Of a stretch of DNA of 64,000 bases, positions 44,468-53,607 are shown piece after piece. The first letter of the stretch is position 1. Each line of letters starts with the position of its first letter. Both the position numbers and the translations under genes were made by a program. Location of the stretch: positions 1,798,001-1,862,000 of the forward strand of contig NZ_CP100461.1 in NCBI RefSeq assembly GCF_024228675.1, written 5' to 3'. The notes beneath the pieces were generated by a model, which saw only the letters and a list, made by a program, of their open reading frames with translations, was not told where the DNA came from and did no database searches. This stretch comes from Salinigranum marinum (GTDB lineage Archaea; Halobacteriota; Halobacteria; Halobacteriales; Haloferacaceae).

Positions 44468-46354
44468 TCAGCTGGTGTACCGCGCGTCGAACTCCCGGCG
44501 CTCTTCTTCGATCTGGGCGGCGAGTTCGGCCTCGCTCGGGAGCGGCCCGAAGTCGAACTCCGGGAGTTCGCCGCGCTCGGCGCGGCGCTCCTCGCGCAGG
44601 GCCGCGGTGGCGTCAGCGTCGAGGTCGCCCTCGTCGAGGACGACGCCGTAGTCGTCGCGGGCGCTCTCGGCGGAGATCAGTCCCCGGCGCACCTCGGTGG
44701 CGACCGTCTGGGGGTCGCGTTCGAGCGGGTCGCCGAGCCCGCCGCCGCCGGCCGTCTCGAAGACGAGTTTGTCGCCCGGCGAGACGGGGACGTTCTCGAC
44801 CTTCGAGGGAAGCGCCTCGCGCGTGCCGTCCGTCCGCACCAGCTCCTTCCGTGAGGGTTGGGCGTGCGCGCCGCCGTCGACACCGTAGGGGTAAGTGAGT
44901 GCGCGGTCGTCCTGGAAGGTGATCGCCCCCTCGGCCTCGAACGTGTACACCTTCCGGACGCCGTGGCCGCCGCGGAACCGGCCCGCGCCGCCGGTGTCCG
45001 TTCGCGTTGAGTACTCGTCGATCGTGAGCGGGTAGTACGCCTCCAGGTACTCCGTCGGGACGGTCTTGAACAGCGGCCACCACGAGTGGCCGTCGAGCCC
45101 GTCGCCGCCGGGCCGGGCGGGGATGCCGCCGTAGAGGATTTCGAGGAGTTGGAAGTCGTTCCCGTCGGCGTCGGTGCCCGCGTACACCAGGTTGGGGCTC
45201 GTCCCGTAGGAACCCGCGACGGAGAACTGTTCGCCCAGGGCTTTCGAGAACACCTCCTGCAAGAGGTCGAACTGGCGGGCCATCAGCGTCAGTCGGTTCC
45301 CCAGGGCGGCGGGGAACTCCGGTTTCAGGACCGTTCCGGAGGGGATAGTGACGTGGATCCGGTCGTAGAAGCCGTCGTTGAACGTCAGCTGCGGATCGAA
45401 CGCCATGATGAGGAACACCCCCGTGAACATCTTGAACATGTTCTCGTTCAGGAGGAAGTTCACCGTGCCTGGCACCTGCTCGTCCGTCCCGGTCCAGTCG
45501 ACGTGGATGTCGTCGCCCTCGCGGCGCATCTCCATGTGGAGCTTGATCGGGCCGTTGCCCTGGCCGTCGTCGTCGGCGTAGTCCTCGAAGACGAACGTCT
45601 CGCCCTCGGGCAGGAGGTCGCGGATGAGCTGGGTGACGCCGTCGCGGGTGCGGTCGAGGATGGCGTCACACGCGAGGAGATACGTCTCCTTGCCGAACCG
45701 CTCACAGAGCTCTTTGATGCGCGTCTCCGCGGCCTTCGTCCCGGCGGCGAGCGCCTTGATGTCCGCCTCTGCGTGGTCGGGGAGTCTAGTGTTGTGTTTG
45801 AACGTCTCCAGCAGTTCGGCGTCGAACTCGCCACGCTTGTACAGCTTGGTGGGTGGGAGGCGGATGCCCTCCTCGAAGACGGTGTTGGCGTTGATCGGGA
45901 TCGACCCCGGCGTCTTCCCGCCGACGTCCATCAGGTTGCCCCACTGGCTCGAGAAGCCGACGAGGTCGCCCTCGAAGAAGACGGGGCGGAGGAGCATCAT
46001 GTCCGGCAGGTGTGAGACCGCCCCCTCGCACATGTACGGGTCGTTCGTGGCGATCACGTCCCCCTCCTCCAGCTCGTCCCACCCGAACGGGGAGTTGGCG
46101 ATGATGTCGTCGATGGCGGAGCCGAACTGCCCCATGACCATCCGCCCCTTGCGGTCGGCGATCATCGGGAACTGGTCGGACTGCTCGCGGATGACCGGCG
46201 AGATGGCCGTCGTCTCGACGACGCGATCCATCTCGTAGCGGGTGTTCGCGAGCGTGGACTCGACGATGTCGAGCGTCGTCTGATCGATTCGCTCGTGGGC
46301 ACCCACGAAGTCCGGTTCGGCTTCGGTTTCGGTCTCGGTCTCGGGTTCACTCAT
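44468..46354 (-). CDS. hyuB: Hydantoinase B / 5-oxoprolinase family beta subunit
   Basis: 628 residues. Typical HyuB landmarks are SEPxxDFVGAHERIDQTTLDIVESTL at the N-terminus, VIREQSDQFPMIADRKGRMV, DVIATNDPYMCEGAVSHLPDM and GGHGVRKVYTFEAEG near the C-terminus. With HyuA it forms an ATP-dependent cyclic-amide hydrolase (N-methylhydantoinase, 5-oxoprolinase) or a carboxylase (acetone or acetophenone carboxylases). Its start overlaps the hyuA stop by 4 nt (46351-46354). The C-terminal 100 residues are strongly acidic. Confidence 0.94.
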   Translation of the reverse strand: MSEPETETETEAEPDFVGAHERIDQTTLDIVESTLANTRYEMDRVVETTAISPVIREQSDQFPMIADRKGRMVMGQFGSAIDDIIANSPFGWDELEEGDVIATNDPYMCEGAVSHLPDMMLLRPVFFEGDLVGFSSQWGNLMDVGGKTPGSIPINANTVFEEGIRLPPTKLYKRGEFDAELLETFKHNTRLPDHAEADIKALAAGTKAAETRIKELCERFGKETYLLACDAILDRTRDGVTQLIRDLLPEGETFVFEDYADDDGQGNGPIKLHMEMRREGDDIHVDWTGTDEQVPGTVNFLLNENMFKMFTGVFLIMAFDPQLTFNDGFYDRIHVTIPSGTVLKPEFPAALGNRLTLMARQFDLLQEVFSKALGEQFSVAGSYGTSPNLVYAGTDADGNDFQLLEILYGGIPARPGGDGLDGHSWWPLFKTVPTEYLEAYYPLTIDEYSTRTDTGGAGRFRGGHGVRKVYTFEAEGAITFQDDRALTYPYGVDGGAHAQPSRKELVRTDGTREALPSKVENVPVSPGDKLVFETAGGGGLGDPLERDPQTVATEVRRGLISAESARDDYGVVLDEGDLDADATAALREERRAERGELPEFDFGPLPSEAELAAQIEEERREFDARYTS

Positions 46355-48414
46355 TGGGTGTCACCTCGGGTGATCTCGATGCAGCCGAACCGATCGATCT
46401 CGGCCACGTGGTCCGGCTGGACGACCACGGTGGCGTCGTCCTCGATGACGACCGCCGGGCCCGCGAGACGGTTGCCCGGCCGCAGTTCCTCGCGGTCGTA
46501 AACGGGCGTCTCGTGGAACCCGTCGCCGAAGTAGACCGACTCGGTGGCCAGGTGCGCCGCCGAGGGGTCTTCGCCCCCGAGTTCTTCGGCGGCGAGTTCG
46601 ACCCCCTGGACCGTCCCCTTCCCGATGACGCGGAGGTTCGCGATCTCGAGGGGCGCGTCGAGCGAGAAGCCGAACTGCCGGTCGTGTCTGTCCTCGAAGT
46701 CGCCCTTGATCTCCGCGAGCCCCCTCTCGCCCGTCAGCGCGTCGCGTTCGACGGGGATGGACATCTGGATGTCCTGGCGGTAGTAGCGGCAGTCGGCGTA
46801 GTAGTCGAACGTGTGATCCGCGGGGTCGACCCCCTCGTCGCGGAGCCACGCCGCGGCCTCCTCGCGGAGTCCGTCGTACGCGGCGGCGACGTCGCCGCCG
46901 GAGACGTCGGTCTCGGTCTCGAGGAACGTCTCGGTGAACTCGTTCTGGACGTCGCTCGTGAGGAAGCCGAACGCCGACATCACGCCCGGACCCGGCGGGA
47001 TGAGCAACGGATAGGAGCCGATGAGATCCGCGAGCGCGTTGGCGTGCATCGGTCCGGCACCGCCGAAGGCGACGAGACCGAACTCGCGGGGGTCGTAGCC
47101 GCGTTCGACGCTCACCACCCGGAGCGCGCTGTACATGTTCTCGTTGACGAGGTCGACGACGGCCTGGGCGGCCGCCTCGACGCTTGACCCACGGTCGGCG
47201 GCGACGCGTTCCATCGCGGACCGGGCGGCGTCGCGGTCGAGTTCGAGATCACCGCCGAGCTTCACCGCCTCGGGAATGCGCCCGAGGACGACGTTCGCGT
47301 CCGTCACGGTCGGCTGGTCGCCGCCTCTGCCGTACGACGCGGGCCCTGGGTCGGCCCCCGCCGAGTTGGGACCGACGACGAGCGAGCCGTTGATCTGGAC
47401 GCGGGCGATCGAGCCCCCACCCGCCCCGACCGTGTTGATGTCGACCGACCGTGCCTTGAACTCGCGGTAGCCCACCTTCGTCTCTCGCGACGTCGATGGC
47501 GAGCCGCCTTCGACCAGCGACACGTCGGTCGAGGTGCCACCCATGTCTAAGGTGAGGACGTCCGGGATGCCTTTCTTCTCCGCCAGGGTCGCCGCGCCCA
47601 CCACGCCGCCCGAGGGCCCCGACAGCGCGAGTTCGACGGGTCGCCGTTTCGCCGAGGCCGACGACATCAGCCCCCCGTCCGAGCGGACGAGGTTCATGCT
47701 CCCGTGAAAGCCCTCGGCGGCGAGTCGATCGTCCAGCGTGTCGAGATAGCGAATGACCGTCGGGCGGGCGTAGTCGTTGATCACCGTCGTCAGCGTGCGC
47801 TCGTACTCGCCGTACTCGGGGACGATCTCCGAAGAGATCGAGACGGGGAGGTCGGGGTATGCGTCGGCGACGACCTCCCGGACCCGTCGTTCGAGAGCAG
47901 GGTTCAGATACGAGTTCAACAGCGCCACGGTGAGCGCCTCGACGCCGTTGTCGACGAGTTCGTCCACCGCGGCTTCGACCTCGGCCTCGTCGATTCCTTC
48001 CGTGCGTTCGCCCGAGGGGGAGGCGACCCGGCCCGAGATCCCGCGGGTGTCGACCAGATCCGCCAGCGGCGCGGGTTTCTCCATCGCCATCCAGCCGTAC
48101 AGCGGGCCGGGCGTCCACGCCCGGGCGAGGTGCAGGACGTGTTCATGCCCGTTCGTCACGAGCAGCCCCACGTCCGCACCCGTCTCCTCCAACAGCATGT
48201 TCGTCACGACGGTCGTCCCGTGGAAGACGAGATCGAGATCCCCGACGGCGGTGTCCGCCTTCTCCGTCGCCCGCGTCACACCTGTTACGACCCCCTCAGA
48301 CTGGTTCTCCGGCGTGGAGAGCACCTTCGAGATCGTGAGTTCGCCGGATTCCTCGTCGAAGACGATGACGTCGGTGAACGTTCCCCCGACGTCAACACCG
48401 AGATTATGTGTCAC
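46351..48414 (-). CDS. hyuA: Hydantoinase A / 5-oxoprolinase family alpha subunit
   Basis: 687 residues with ASKHA-type ATP-binding elements: GVDVGGTFTDVIVFD near the N-terminus and TLDMGGTSTDVSLVEGG near residue 290, plus GAGGGSIARV. It phosphorylates the ring or the carboxyl donor, after which HyuB completes ring opening or carboxylation. The start is the GTG at 48414 (MTHNLGVDVGG); an upstream GTG at 48429 would add five residues. Overlaps hyuB by 4 nt; 87 nt separate it from the upstream synthase gene. Confidence 0.94.
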   Translation of the reverse strand: MTHNLGVDVGGTFTDVIVFDEESGELTISKVLSTPENQSEGVVTGVTRATEKADTAVGDLDLVFHGTTVVTNMLLEETGADVGLLVTNGHEHVLHLARAWTPGPLYGWMAMEKPAPLADLVDTRGISGRVASPSGERTEGIDEAEVEAAVDELVDNGVEALTVALLNSYLNPALERRVREVVADAYPDLPVSISSEIVPEYGEYERTLTTVINDYARPTVIRYLDTLDDRLAAEGFHGSMNLVRSDGGLMSSASAKRRPVELALSGPSGGVVGAATLAEKKGIPDVLTLDMGGTSTDVSLVEGGSPSTSRETKVGYREFKARSVDINTVGAGGGSIARVQINGSLVVGPNSAGADPGPASYGRGGDQPTVTDANVVLGRIPEAVKLGGDLELDRDAARSAMERVAADRGSSVEAAAQAVVDLVNENMYSALRVVSVERGYDPREFGLVAFGGAGPMHANALADLIGSYPLLIPPGPGVMSAFGFLTSDVQNEFTETFLETETDVSGGDVAAAYDGLREEAAAWLRDEGVDPADHTFDYYADCRYYRQDIQMSIPVERDALTGERGLAEIKGDFEDRHDRQFGFSLDAPLEIANLRVIGKGTVQGVELAAEELGGEDPSAAHLATESVYFGDGFHETPVYDREELRPGNRLAGPAVVIEDDATVVVQPDHVAEIDRFGCIEITRGDTQ

Positions 48415-48501
48415 CTGTAAACACTCCACGCGTTACTGGAGGGGCGGGGGGCCTAACTGTTGCCCTCCCCCTGTTGGCCGGGCACGCGCCGAACGGGCGG
48501 C

Positions 48502-49584
48502 TCAGACCTCGTCCGCGAGCGACACCGCGTCGTCGAGTTCCATCGGCCCCTCGTCGGCGAGTCGGGCGACGAGTCGCTCGACGCGCTCGTCCGTAACCTC
48601 CGCCCCCGCCCGGTCGAGGAGTCGGCGGGCACCGCCGCGGCCGGTCTCGGGACCGAACACGAGGGTTCGGGACCCGCCGAAGCGCGTCGGATCGTACGGC
48701 TCCATCGAACTCGGCGCTTCGAGCATGGCGGCGACGTGGATGCCCGACTCGTGTTCGTGGACTTCCTCGCCCAGCACCGCCTTCCGCGGGTCGACCGACT
48801 CGCCGAGCGTCGAGAGCACGTCCCGGCAGGCCGGAACCAGTTCCTCGACCGCGAGTCCGAACCCCTCGTCGTAGTCGAGCACGCCCGCGACGACGAGTTC
48901 CTCCAGCGCCGTGTTGCCCGCGCGTTCGCCCAGTGAGGCGACCGACACGTCCGCCTTCCCCACCCCGAGTTCGTAAGCGACGAGCGCGTTCGCGGTCGCA
49001 CAGCCGAGGTCGTCGTGGAGGTGGACGCCGGTACGACCGAGGTCGACCGACTCGCCGACCGATTCGAGGAACGCCCGGACCGACCGCGGCGTGGCGTTGC
49101 CGACCGTGTCGGCGAAGCTCACGAACGCGCAGTCGTCGAACGCCGCGACCGCGTCGACGACGACCTCCGGTGGGGTGCGGAACGCGTCGACGAGCGTCAG
49201 AAACGGCGTCGCGCCGCCCTCGCGGACCCGATCGACGGCCGCGCGCATCGCCTCCAGCATCTCCGCGCGTGACTTCCCGACGGTGTGCGCCAAGTGGAGC
49301 TCAGAGAGCGGGCCGAACACCTCGACGACGTCCGCGCCCGCGTCGAGCGAGGCGTCGACGTCCCTCGGGACGGCCCGGGCGATCGAGACGATGTCCGCGT
49401 CGCAGACGCTCGCCGCCCGGTCGATGGCGGCGGCGTCGGGGTCGCCCGTGACGGCGAAGCCGGCCTGCACGTAGTCGAGGCCGAGGCGATCGAGCGCGCT
49501 CGCGGCCGTGACCCGGTCGTCCACGCCGTACGATCGCCCCGGCATCTGCCCGCCCTCGCGGACGGTGACGTCCTGCAGGCGCAT
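48502..49584 (-). CDS. LeuA/homocitrate-synthase-like pyruvate carboxyltransferase family enzyme
   Basis: 360-residue DRE-TIM enzyme. The N-terminal signature reads LQDVTVREGGQMPG (in place of the usual DTTLRDGEQ), and the metal-binding HxH is in TGVHLHDDLGCATANA. The C-terminal part contains HESGIHVAAML, the catalytic His segment of homocitrate/isopropylmalate synthases. These enzymes condense acetyl-CoA with a 2-oxoacid; lyases of the same fold do the reverse. The gene starts at the base next to the CoA-transferase stop, so both are coupled. Its substrate and direction are unknown. The altered signature argues for a function other than leucine synthesis. Confidence 0.85.
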   Translation of the reverse strand: MRLQDVTVREGGQMPGRSYGVDDRVTAASALDRLGLDYVQAGFAVTGDPDAAAIDRAASVCDADIVSIARAVPRDVDASLDAGADVVEVFGPLSELHLAHTVGKSRAEMLEAMRAAVDRVREGGATPFLTLVDAFRTPPEVVVDAVAAFDDCAFVSFADTVGNATPRSVRAFLESVGESVDLGRTGVHLHDDLGCATANALVAYELGVGKADVSVASLGERAGNTALEELVVAGVLDYDEGFGLAVEELVPACRDVLSTLGESVDPRKAVLGEEVHEHESGIHVAAMLEAPSSMEPYDPTRFGGSRTLVFGPETGRGGARRLLDRAGAEVTDERVERLVARLADEGPMELDDAVSLADEV

Positions 49585-50796
49585 TCAGATGATCTCCCCG
49601 GCTTCGAGTTCGGCGATCTCCTCCGCGTCGAGGCCGAGTTCGGTGTACACCTCGACGTTGTGTTCGCCGTGGGGCGGGCCCGCGTGGGTCACCTCGCCGG
49701 GCGTCCGCGAGAACTTCGGAACCACCCCGTGGGTCCGGAACGGCCCGACCTCGTCGTCGTCGACGCTGACGACGTTGTCGCGGGCGGCGTACTGCTCGTC
49801 CGCGAAAACGTCGCGCATGTCGTAGACGGGCCCGAGGATGCCGCCCTCGGCCTCGATCGTCTCGATCACCTCCTCGGTGGGGTGTTCGCGCGTCCACGCC
49901 TCGATCTCGGCGTCGAGCGCGTCGGCGTTCTCGACCCGTTTCTCGTTGGTGGCGAACTCGTCGCGCTCGAGCAGGTCCTCGCGATCGATCGCCCGCGCCA
50001 CGCGCTCCCAGATGCGCTGGTTCGACGCCGACAGCGTGATGTAGCCGTCGGCGGTCTCGTAGACGTTCCGCGGCGCGGCGTTGGGATGCTGGTTCCCGCG
50101 GCGCTCGCGCACCGACCCGTCCTGGTCGAACGCCTCGACGTCGCCGACGAACAGCCGGAAGAGCGGTTCGTACAGCGACACATCGATCACCTGGCCCTCG
50201 CCGCTGCCGCCGCGGCCGACGTCGCGCTCGAAGATCGCCATGAGCGTCGCCTGAACGGCGAACTGCGCAGCCGTGAGGTCCGCGAGCGAGATCGGCGGCA
50301 GGAGGGGTTCGCGGTCGGCGAAGCCGTTGGCGTGCGCCCACCCCGAGATCCCCTCGGCGACGGTCCCGAAGCCGGGCTTTTCCGAGCGCGGCCCGGTCTG
50401 GCCGTAGCCCGAGATGCGGAGCATGATCACCGACTCGTTCACGGCTTTGAGGTCCTCGTAGCCCAGCCCCCACCGCTCCATCGTGCCGGGGCGGAAGTTC
50501 TCGAAGACGACGTCGGCGTCCGCGACGAGATCGAGCGCGAGATCTCGCCCCTCGTCGGTCGAGAGGTTCAGCGTCACACAGCGTTTGTTCCGGGCGATCG
50601 CCTTCCACCACAGCGAGACGCCCGCCTCGAACGGCGGCCACTCGCGGAGGGGATCGGGGTGCTCGGGGTGTTCGGCGAAGACGACGTCCGCGCCGAAGTC
50701 GGCGAGCATGAGCGTCGCAAAGCCGCCACTGATCATGCCGGAGAAGTCGACGACTCGGAGGCCGTCGAGCGGCCCAGGGCGTGAGAGCGCGGTCAT
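49585..50796 (-). CDS. Class III CoA-transferase (CaiB/BaiF family)
   Basis: 403 residues. GLRVVDFSGMISGGFATLML, the FRPGTMERWGLGYEDL motif and ISGYGQTGPRSEKPGF are standard. The catalytic Asp is present as Asp173 in PPISLADLTAAQF. Such enzymes move CoA between carboxylic acids through an aspartyl-CoA thioester. The ATG at 50796 is preferred over an upstream TTG because GGAGGAT, a strong Shine-Dalgarno element, precedes it by 2 nt. A TTTTAG box (about 50857-50862, minus strand) may be the promoter of the whole minus-strand cluster down to 43.1 kb. Confidence 0.93.
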   Translation of the reverse strand: MTALSRPGPLDGLRVVDFSGMISGGFATLMLADFGADVVFAEHPEHPDPLREWPPFEAGVSLWWKAIARNKRCVTLNLSTDEGRDLALDLVADADVVFENFRPGTMERWGLGYEDLKAVNESVIMLRISGYGQTGPRSEKPGFGTVAEGISGWAHANGFADREPLLPPISLADLTAAQFAVQATLMAIFERDVGRGGSGEGQVIDVSLYEPLFRLFVGDVEAFDQDGSVRERRGNQHPNAAPRNVYETADGYITLSASNQRIWERVARAIDREDLLERDEFATNEKRVENADALDAEIEAWTREHPTEEVIETIEAEGGILGPVYDMRDVFADEQYAARDNVVSVDDDEVGPFRTHGVVPKFSRTPGEVTHAGPPHGEHNVEVYTELGLDAEEIAELEAGEII

Positions 50797-50993
50797 CGAT
50801 CCTCCGGCGTCGAGAGGCAACTGACGGGCATTGGGCCACGTACGACGATCCGGCTAAAACGGTTTGCCCCTCCGAGCGTAGGTCGTTTATCAGTGTGCCA
50901 CGCGCCGTCGGCGGCGACGGTGGACGCTCGAGTTGGACTCCCGACGGCGAATTTCGACACGCATTTATCGAGCGCCCGAATCACCCACGAGTA

Positions 50994-51197
50994 ATGGAAG
51001 AGTCACGCATCTGGGGTACGCTCGGGATCCTGCTCGCCCTCGCGGGCTTGGTCGTGATCGCGCTGGACCACGAGTTCCTCACGGCGCTCGGCGAGGGACA
51101 CGTCGGTGAACCGATCGTCGTCTACGTCGTCGGCGTCGCCGCGGTCACCGTCGTGACGCTCCTCGTCATCGGGCCGAGCATGGTCGCCGGCGAGTGA
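50994..51197 (+). CDS. Small membrane protein, two spans
   Basis: 67 residues: MEESRIWG, hydrophobic segment TLGILLALAGLVVIAL, a polar loop DHEFLTALGEGHVGE, and a second segment PIVVYVVGVAAVTVVTLLVIG. A TTTAT box about 27 nt upstream (50964-50968) supports this ATG; longer in-frame starts lie in the divergent promoter. No family recognised. Followed by the PHP gene on the same strand, 45 nt apart. Confidence 0.75.
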   Translation: MEESRIWGTLGILLALAGLVVIALDHEFLTALGEGHVGEPIVVYVVGVAAVTVVTLLVIGPSMVAGE

Positions 51198-51242
51198 GGC
51201 GGGACCGAGGCGCTTTTCTACTGACCCGCGCAAAATACGGCC

Positions 51243-51926
51243 GTGTTATCGGTCGAGTTGCACGCACACTCGGCGCTCTCGTACGACGGGCGTGACCCCG
51301 TCGAGGACCTCCTCGAACGGGCACGGTCGGCCGACCTCGACGCGCTCGCGGTCACCGACCACGACGAGATCGACGCCAGCCTCGAAGCCGCGTCGATCGC
51401 CGCCGACTACGACCTCGTCGGCATCCCCGGTATGGAGATCTCCTCGGCCGCGGGCCACGTCCTCGCGCTCGGCGTCGAGGAACTCGTTCCCGCGGGCCTC
51501 CCGTTCGACGAGACGCTCGACCGGATCCGCGAGGGCGGCGGCGTCGCGATCGTTCCCCATCCGTTCCACAGCTCTCGCCACGGCGTCGCTCGACACGTCT
51601 CACCCGCGCAACTGGCCAGCGCCGACGCCATCGAGGTGTACAACTCGCGGCTGTTGACCGGCCTCGCCAACCGCAAAGCCGAGAAGTTCGCCGCCCGACA
51701 CGACCTCCCGACGACCGCCGGGAGCGACGCGCACATCGCCGAGATGGTCGGACGCGCCGTCACCGCGGTCGGCACCGACGATCGCACGCCGGAAGCGATC
51801 CTCGACGCCGTCTGCGAGGGGCGGACGAGTGTCGTCGGCCGGCGAACGCCGTGGCGCGTCTCGGTCCGACAGGCGCTGTCGGGCGTCCCGCGCCGGGTGA
51901 AACACACCGTCCTCGACGCCTTGTGA
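51243..51926 (+). CDS. PHP-domain phosphoesterase
   Basis: 227 residues. PHP metal-binding motifs: VELHAHSALSYDG (motif I, two His), AVTDHDEID (motif II), and HPFHSSRHGVARH plus GSDAHIAEMVG (motifs III and IV). Related proteins hydrolyse phosphomonoesters or nucleotide 3',5'-bisphosphates. The start is GTG at 51243 (VLSVELHAH), since no ATG precedes motif I. It is 5 nt ahead of the asparagine-synthetase-like gene, so the two form an operon. Confidence 0.9.
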   Translation: MLSVELHAHSALSYDGRDPVEDLLERARSADLDALAVTDHDEIDASLEAASIAADYDLVGIPGMEISSAAGHVLALGVEELVPAGLPFDETLDRIREGGGVAIVPHPFHSSRHGVARHVSPAQLASADAIEVYNSRLLTGLANRKAEKFAARHDLPTTAGSDAHIAEMVGRAVTAVGTDDRTPEAILDAVCEGRTSVVGRRTPWRVSVRQALSGVPRRVKHTVLDAL

Positions 51927-51931
51927 CGCCG

Positions 51932-53086
51932 ATGGCCCGTGACGTTCTCCGCGGTGCCGCGCCGGCCGTCGTCCGGGCGGCGCTCGCGGACCGCGATCCC
52001 TTCCCCGGCACCGGCGGGTTCGCCGGCGCGCTCGACACCGGGGCGGCCGTTTCGGCCGACGACGGAGGGACCGGCGAGGGCGCGGCCGGGGGGCGCGGCG
52101 GGCGCGTCGTCCGCGACGTCCTCGGGCGACAGCCCGTCTTCGTCGACGGCCATCGCTGGAGCTTCGAACCCGGTCGACTCGACGAGCCACGACCCGTGGG
52201 AGCGGGCCGCGTCGTCGACCTCGATTCGGGCGACGATGCGCGGGTGTGGACGCTTCCCGACCACCCGCCGGAGTCCGACCGCGAGCGGGCGATCGAAGCG
52301 GTCCGGACGGCCGTGCTGGAGAGTGTCCGCGGCGTCAACGACGAGGGCCTCGCGGTCGCGTTCTCCGGTGGCGTCGACTCCGCGCTCGTCGCCAGCGGCG
52401 TCGACGCCCCCTGTTACGTCGCCGGCTTTCCCGACTCACACGACGTCGCCGCCGCCCGGGAGGCCGCCGCGGCGATGGACCGCGACCTCCGAGTCGTCGA
52501 ACTCACCCACGACGACCTCCGCGACGCCGTGCCGCGGGTCGTCGCCGCGACGGGCCGGACGAACCCCATGGACGTGGGGATCGCGCTCCCGCTCGTCCTC
52601 GTCGCCGAGCGCGCCCGCGCGGACGGCTTCTCGCGGCTGGCCGTGGGCCAGGGCGCGGACGAACTGTTCGGCGGCTACGCCAAGGTCGTCTCCCCCGCCG
52701 AGGACCACCGCGTCGACGCCGACACCGTCAGGGGTGCCCGCCGGGAGACCGTCGAAACGTTACCCCGGCAGTTGGAACGGGACGTCCTCGCGCTCCGCGC
52801 GGCGGGCGTCGAACCCGTCGCACCCCTCTTGGACGACCGCGTGGTCCGGGCGGCGCTCCCGCTCCCCGGCGACCTGCTGGCGACCGACGAGGAGCGGAAG
52901 GTCGCGCTCAGGCGTGCCGCCGAGGGGGTCGTCCCCGCGTCGGTCGCCGCTTCGAAAAAGAAAGCCGTCCAGTACGGGAGCCTCGTCTCCCGCGAACTCG
53001 ACCGGCTGGCGCGACAGGCGGGTTACAAACGCCGGCTGGACGACCACGTCGGCCAGTACGTGCGGTCGCTCGTCGACGAGACCTGA
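51932..53086 (+). CDS. Asparagine-synthetase-like enzyme with a reduced N-terminal domain
   Basis: 384 residues, far shorter than AsnB (about 500-600). The synthetase domain is intact: PP-loop SGGVDS (145-150) for AMP formation, GQGADELFGGYAK, and the C-terminal region with SKKKAVQYGS. The first about 115 residues keep a fragment of the glutaminase fold (VVRDVLGRQPVFVDG, like RDPLGxxPLYY of AsnB) but no N-terminal Cys nucleophile, so glutamine cannot be the nitrogen donor through the usual route; ammonia or another nucleophile is likely. The operon partner is the PHP phosphoesterase. Confidence 0.85.
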   Translation: MARDVLRGAAPAVVRAALADRDPFPGTGGFAGALDTGAAVSADDGGTGEGAAGGRGGRVVRDVLGRQPVFVDGHRWSFEPGRLDEPRPVGAGRVVDLDSGDDARVWTLPDHPPESDRERAIEAVRTAVLESVRGVNDEGLAVAFSGGVDSALVASGVDAPCYVAGFPDSHDVAAAREAAAAMDRDLRVVELTHDDLRDAVPRVVAATGRTNPMDVGIALPLVLVAERARADGFSRLAVGQGADELFGGYAKVVSPAEDHRVDADTVRGARRETVETLPRQLERDVLALRAAGVEPVAPLLDDRVVRAALPLPGDLLATDEERKVALRRAAEGVVPASVAASKKKAVQYGSLVSRELDRLARQAGYKRRLDDHVGQYVRSLVDET

Positions 53087-53106
53087 CGGGTCGGTCGCGG
53101 ACCGGT

Positions 53107-53607
53107 TCAGCGGTCGGGGCCGTCGTGATCGTGACCGTGACCGTCGTGGTGGTCGTAACCGTGGCCACCGCCGTGGACGGACCTGATCTCGTCGTCCGAG
53201 TCGCCGACGACCGCCAGTTGCACCTGCTGGATGCCACGGAGCGACTGGATGCGGCGCACGAGGTCGCGGATGTCGGCCGCCGGCCCGTCGACGACGAGCG
53301 TCTCCAGACACCGGTCCGCCGAGAGGTGGACGTGCTGGGTCGAGACGATCGTCTCGTGGAGTTCGTGCTGGAGAGCCAGGAGGGCGTCCGTCACGCCCGC
53401 GACATCGTGGTCGTACAGGATGACGACCGAGCCCTGATGGCGACCGTCGAGGTCGTCGCGCCACCGGTACGAGGAGACGAACCCGCGGAGGGCGTCCCGG
53501 ATCGCCTCCGAACGGCTGTCGTAGTCGGCGTCTGCGACAACGTCGTCGACCTCCGCGAGCAGGGTGGTCGGGACGGTGAGACTCACACGGTCGAGGCGCT
53601 CGGCCAT
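53107..53607 (-). CDS. nikR: Nickel-responsive regulator NikR with His-rich tail
   Basis: 166 residues. An N-terminal ribbon-helix-helix (RVSLTVPTTLLAEVDDVV, 7-24) is followed by an ACT-like domain with the four Ni ligands conserved: His81, His92, His94 and Cys100 (STQHVHLSADRC). After the normal end of the family an added tail of about 20 residues is histidine/Asp-rich (HGYDHHDGHGHDHD). NikR represses nickel uptake genes. It is divergent from cbiM of the ECF transporter. The start taken is ATG at 53607; a GTG at 53670 would add 21 residues and would sit closer to the likely TATA box. Confidence 0.94.
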   Translation of the reverse strand: MAERLDRVSLTVPTTLLAEVDDVVADADYDSRSEAIRDALRGFVSSYRWRDDLDGRHQGSVVILYDHDVAGVTDALLALQHELHETIVSTQHVHLSADRCLETLVVDGPAADIRDLVRRIQSLRGIQQVQLAVVGDSDDEIRSVHGGGHGYDHHDGHGHDHDGPDR

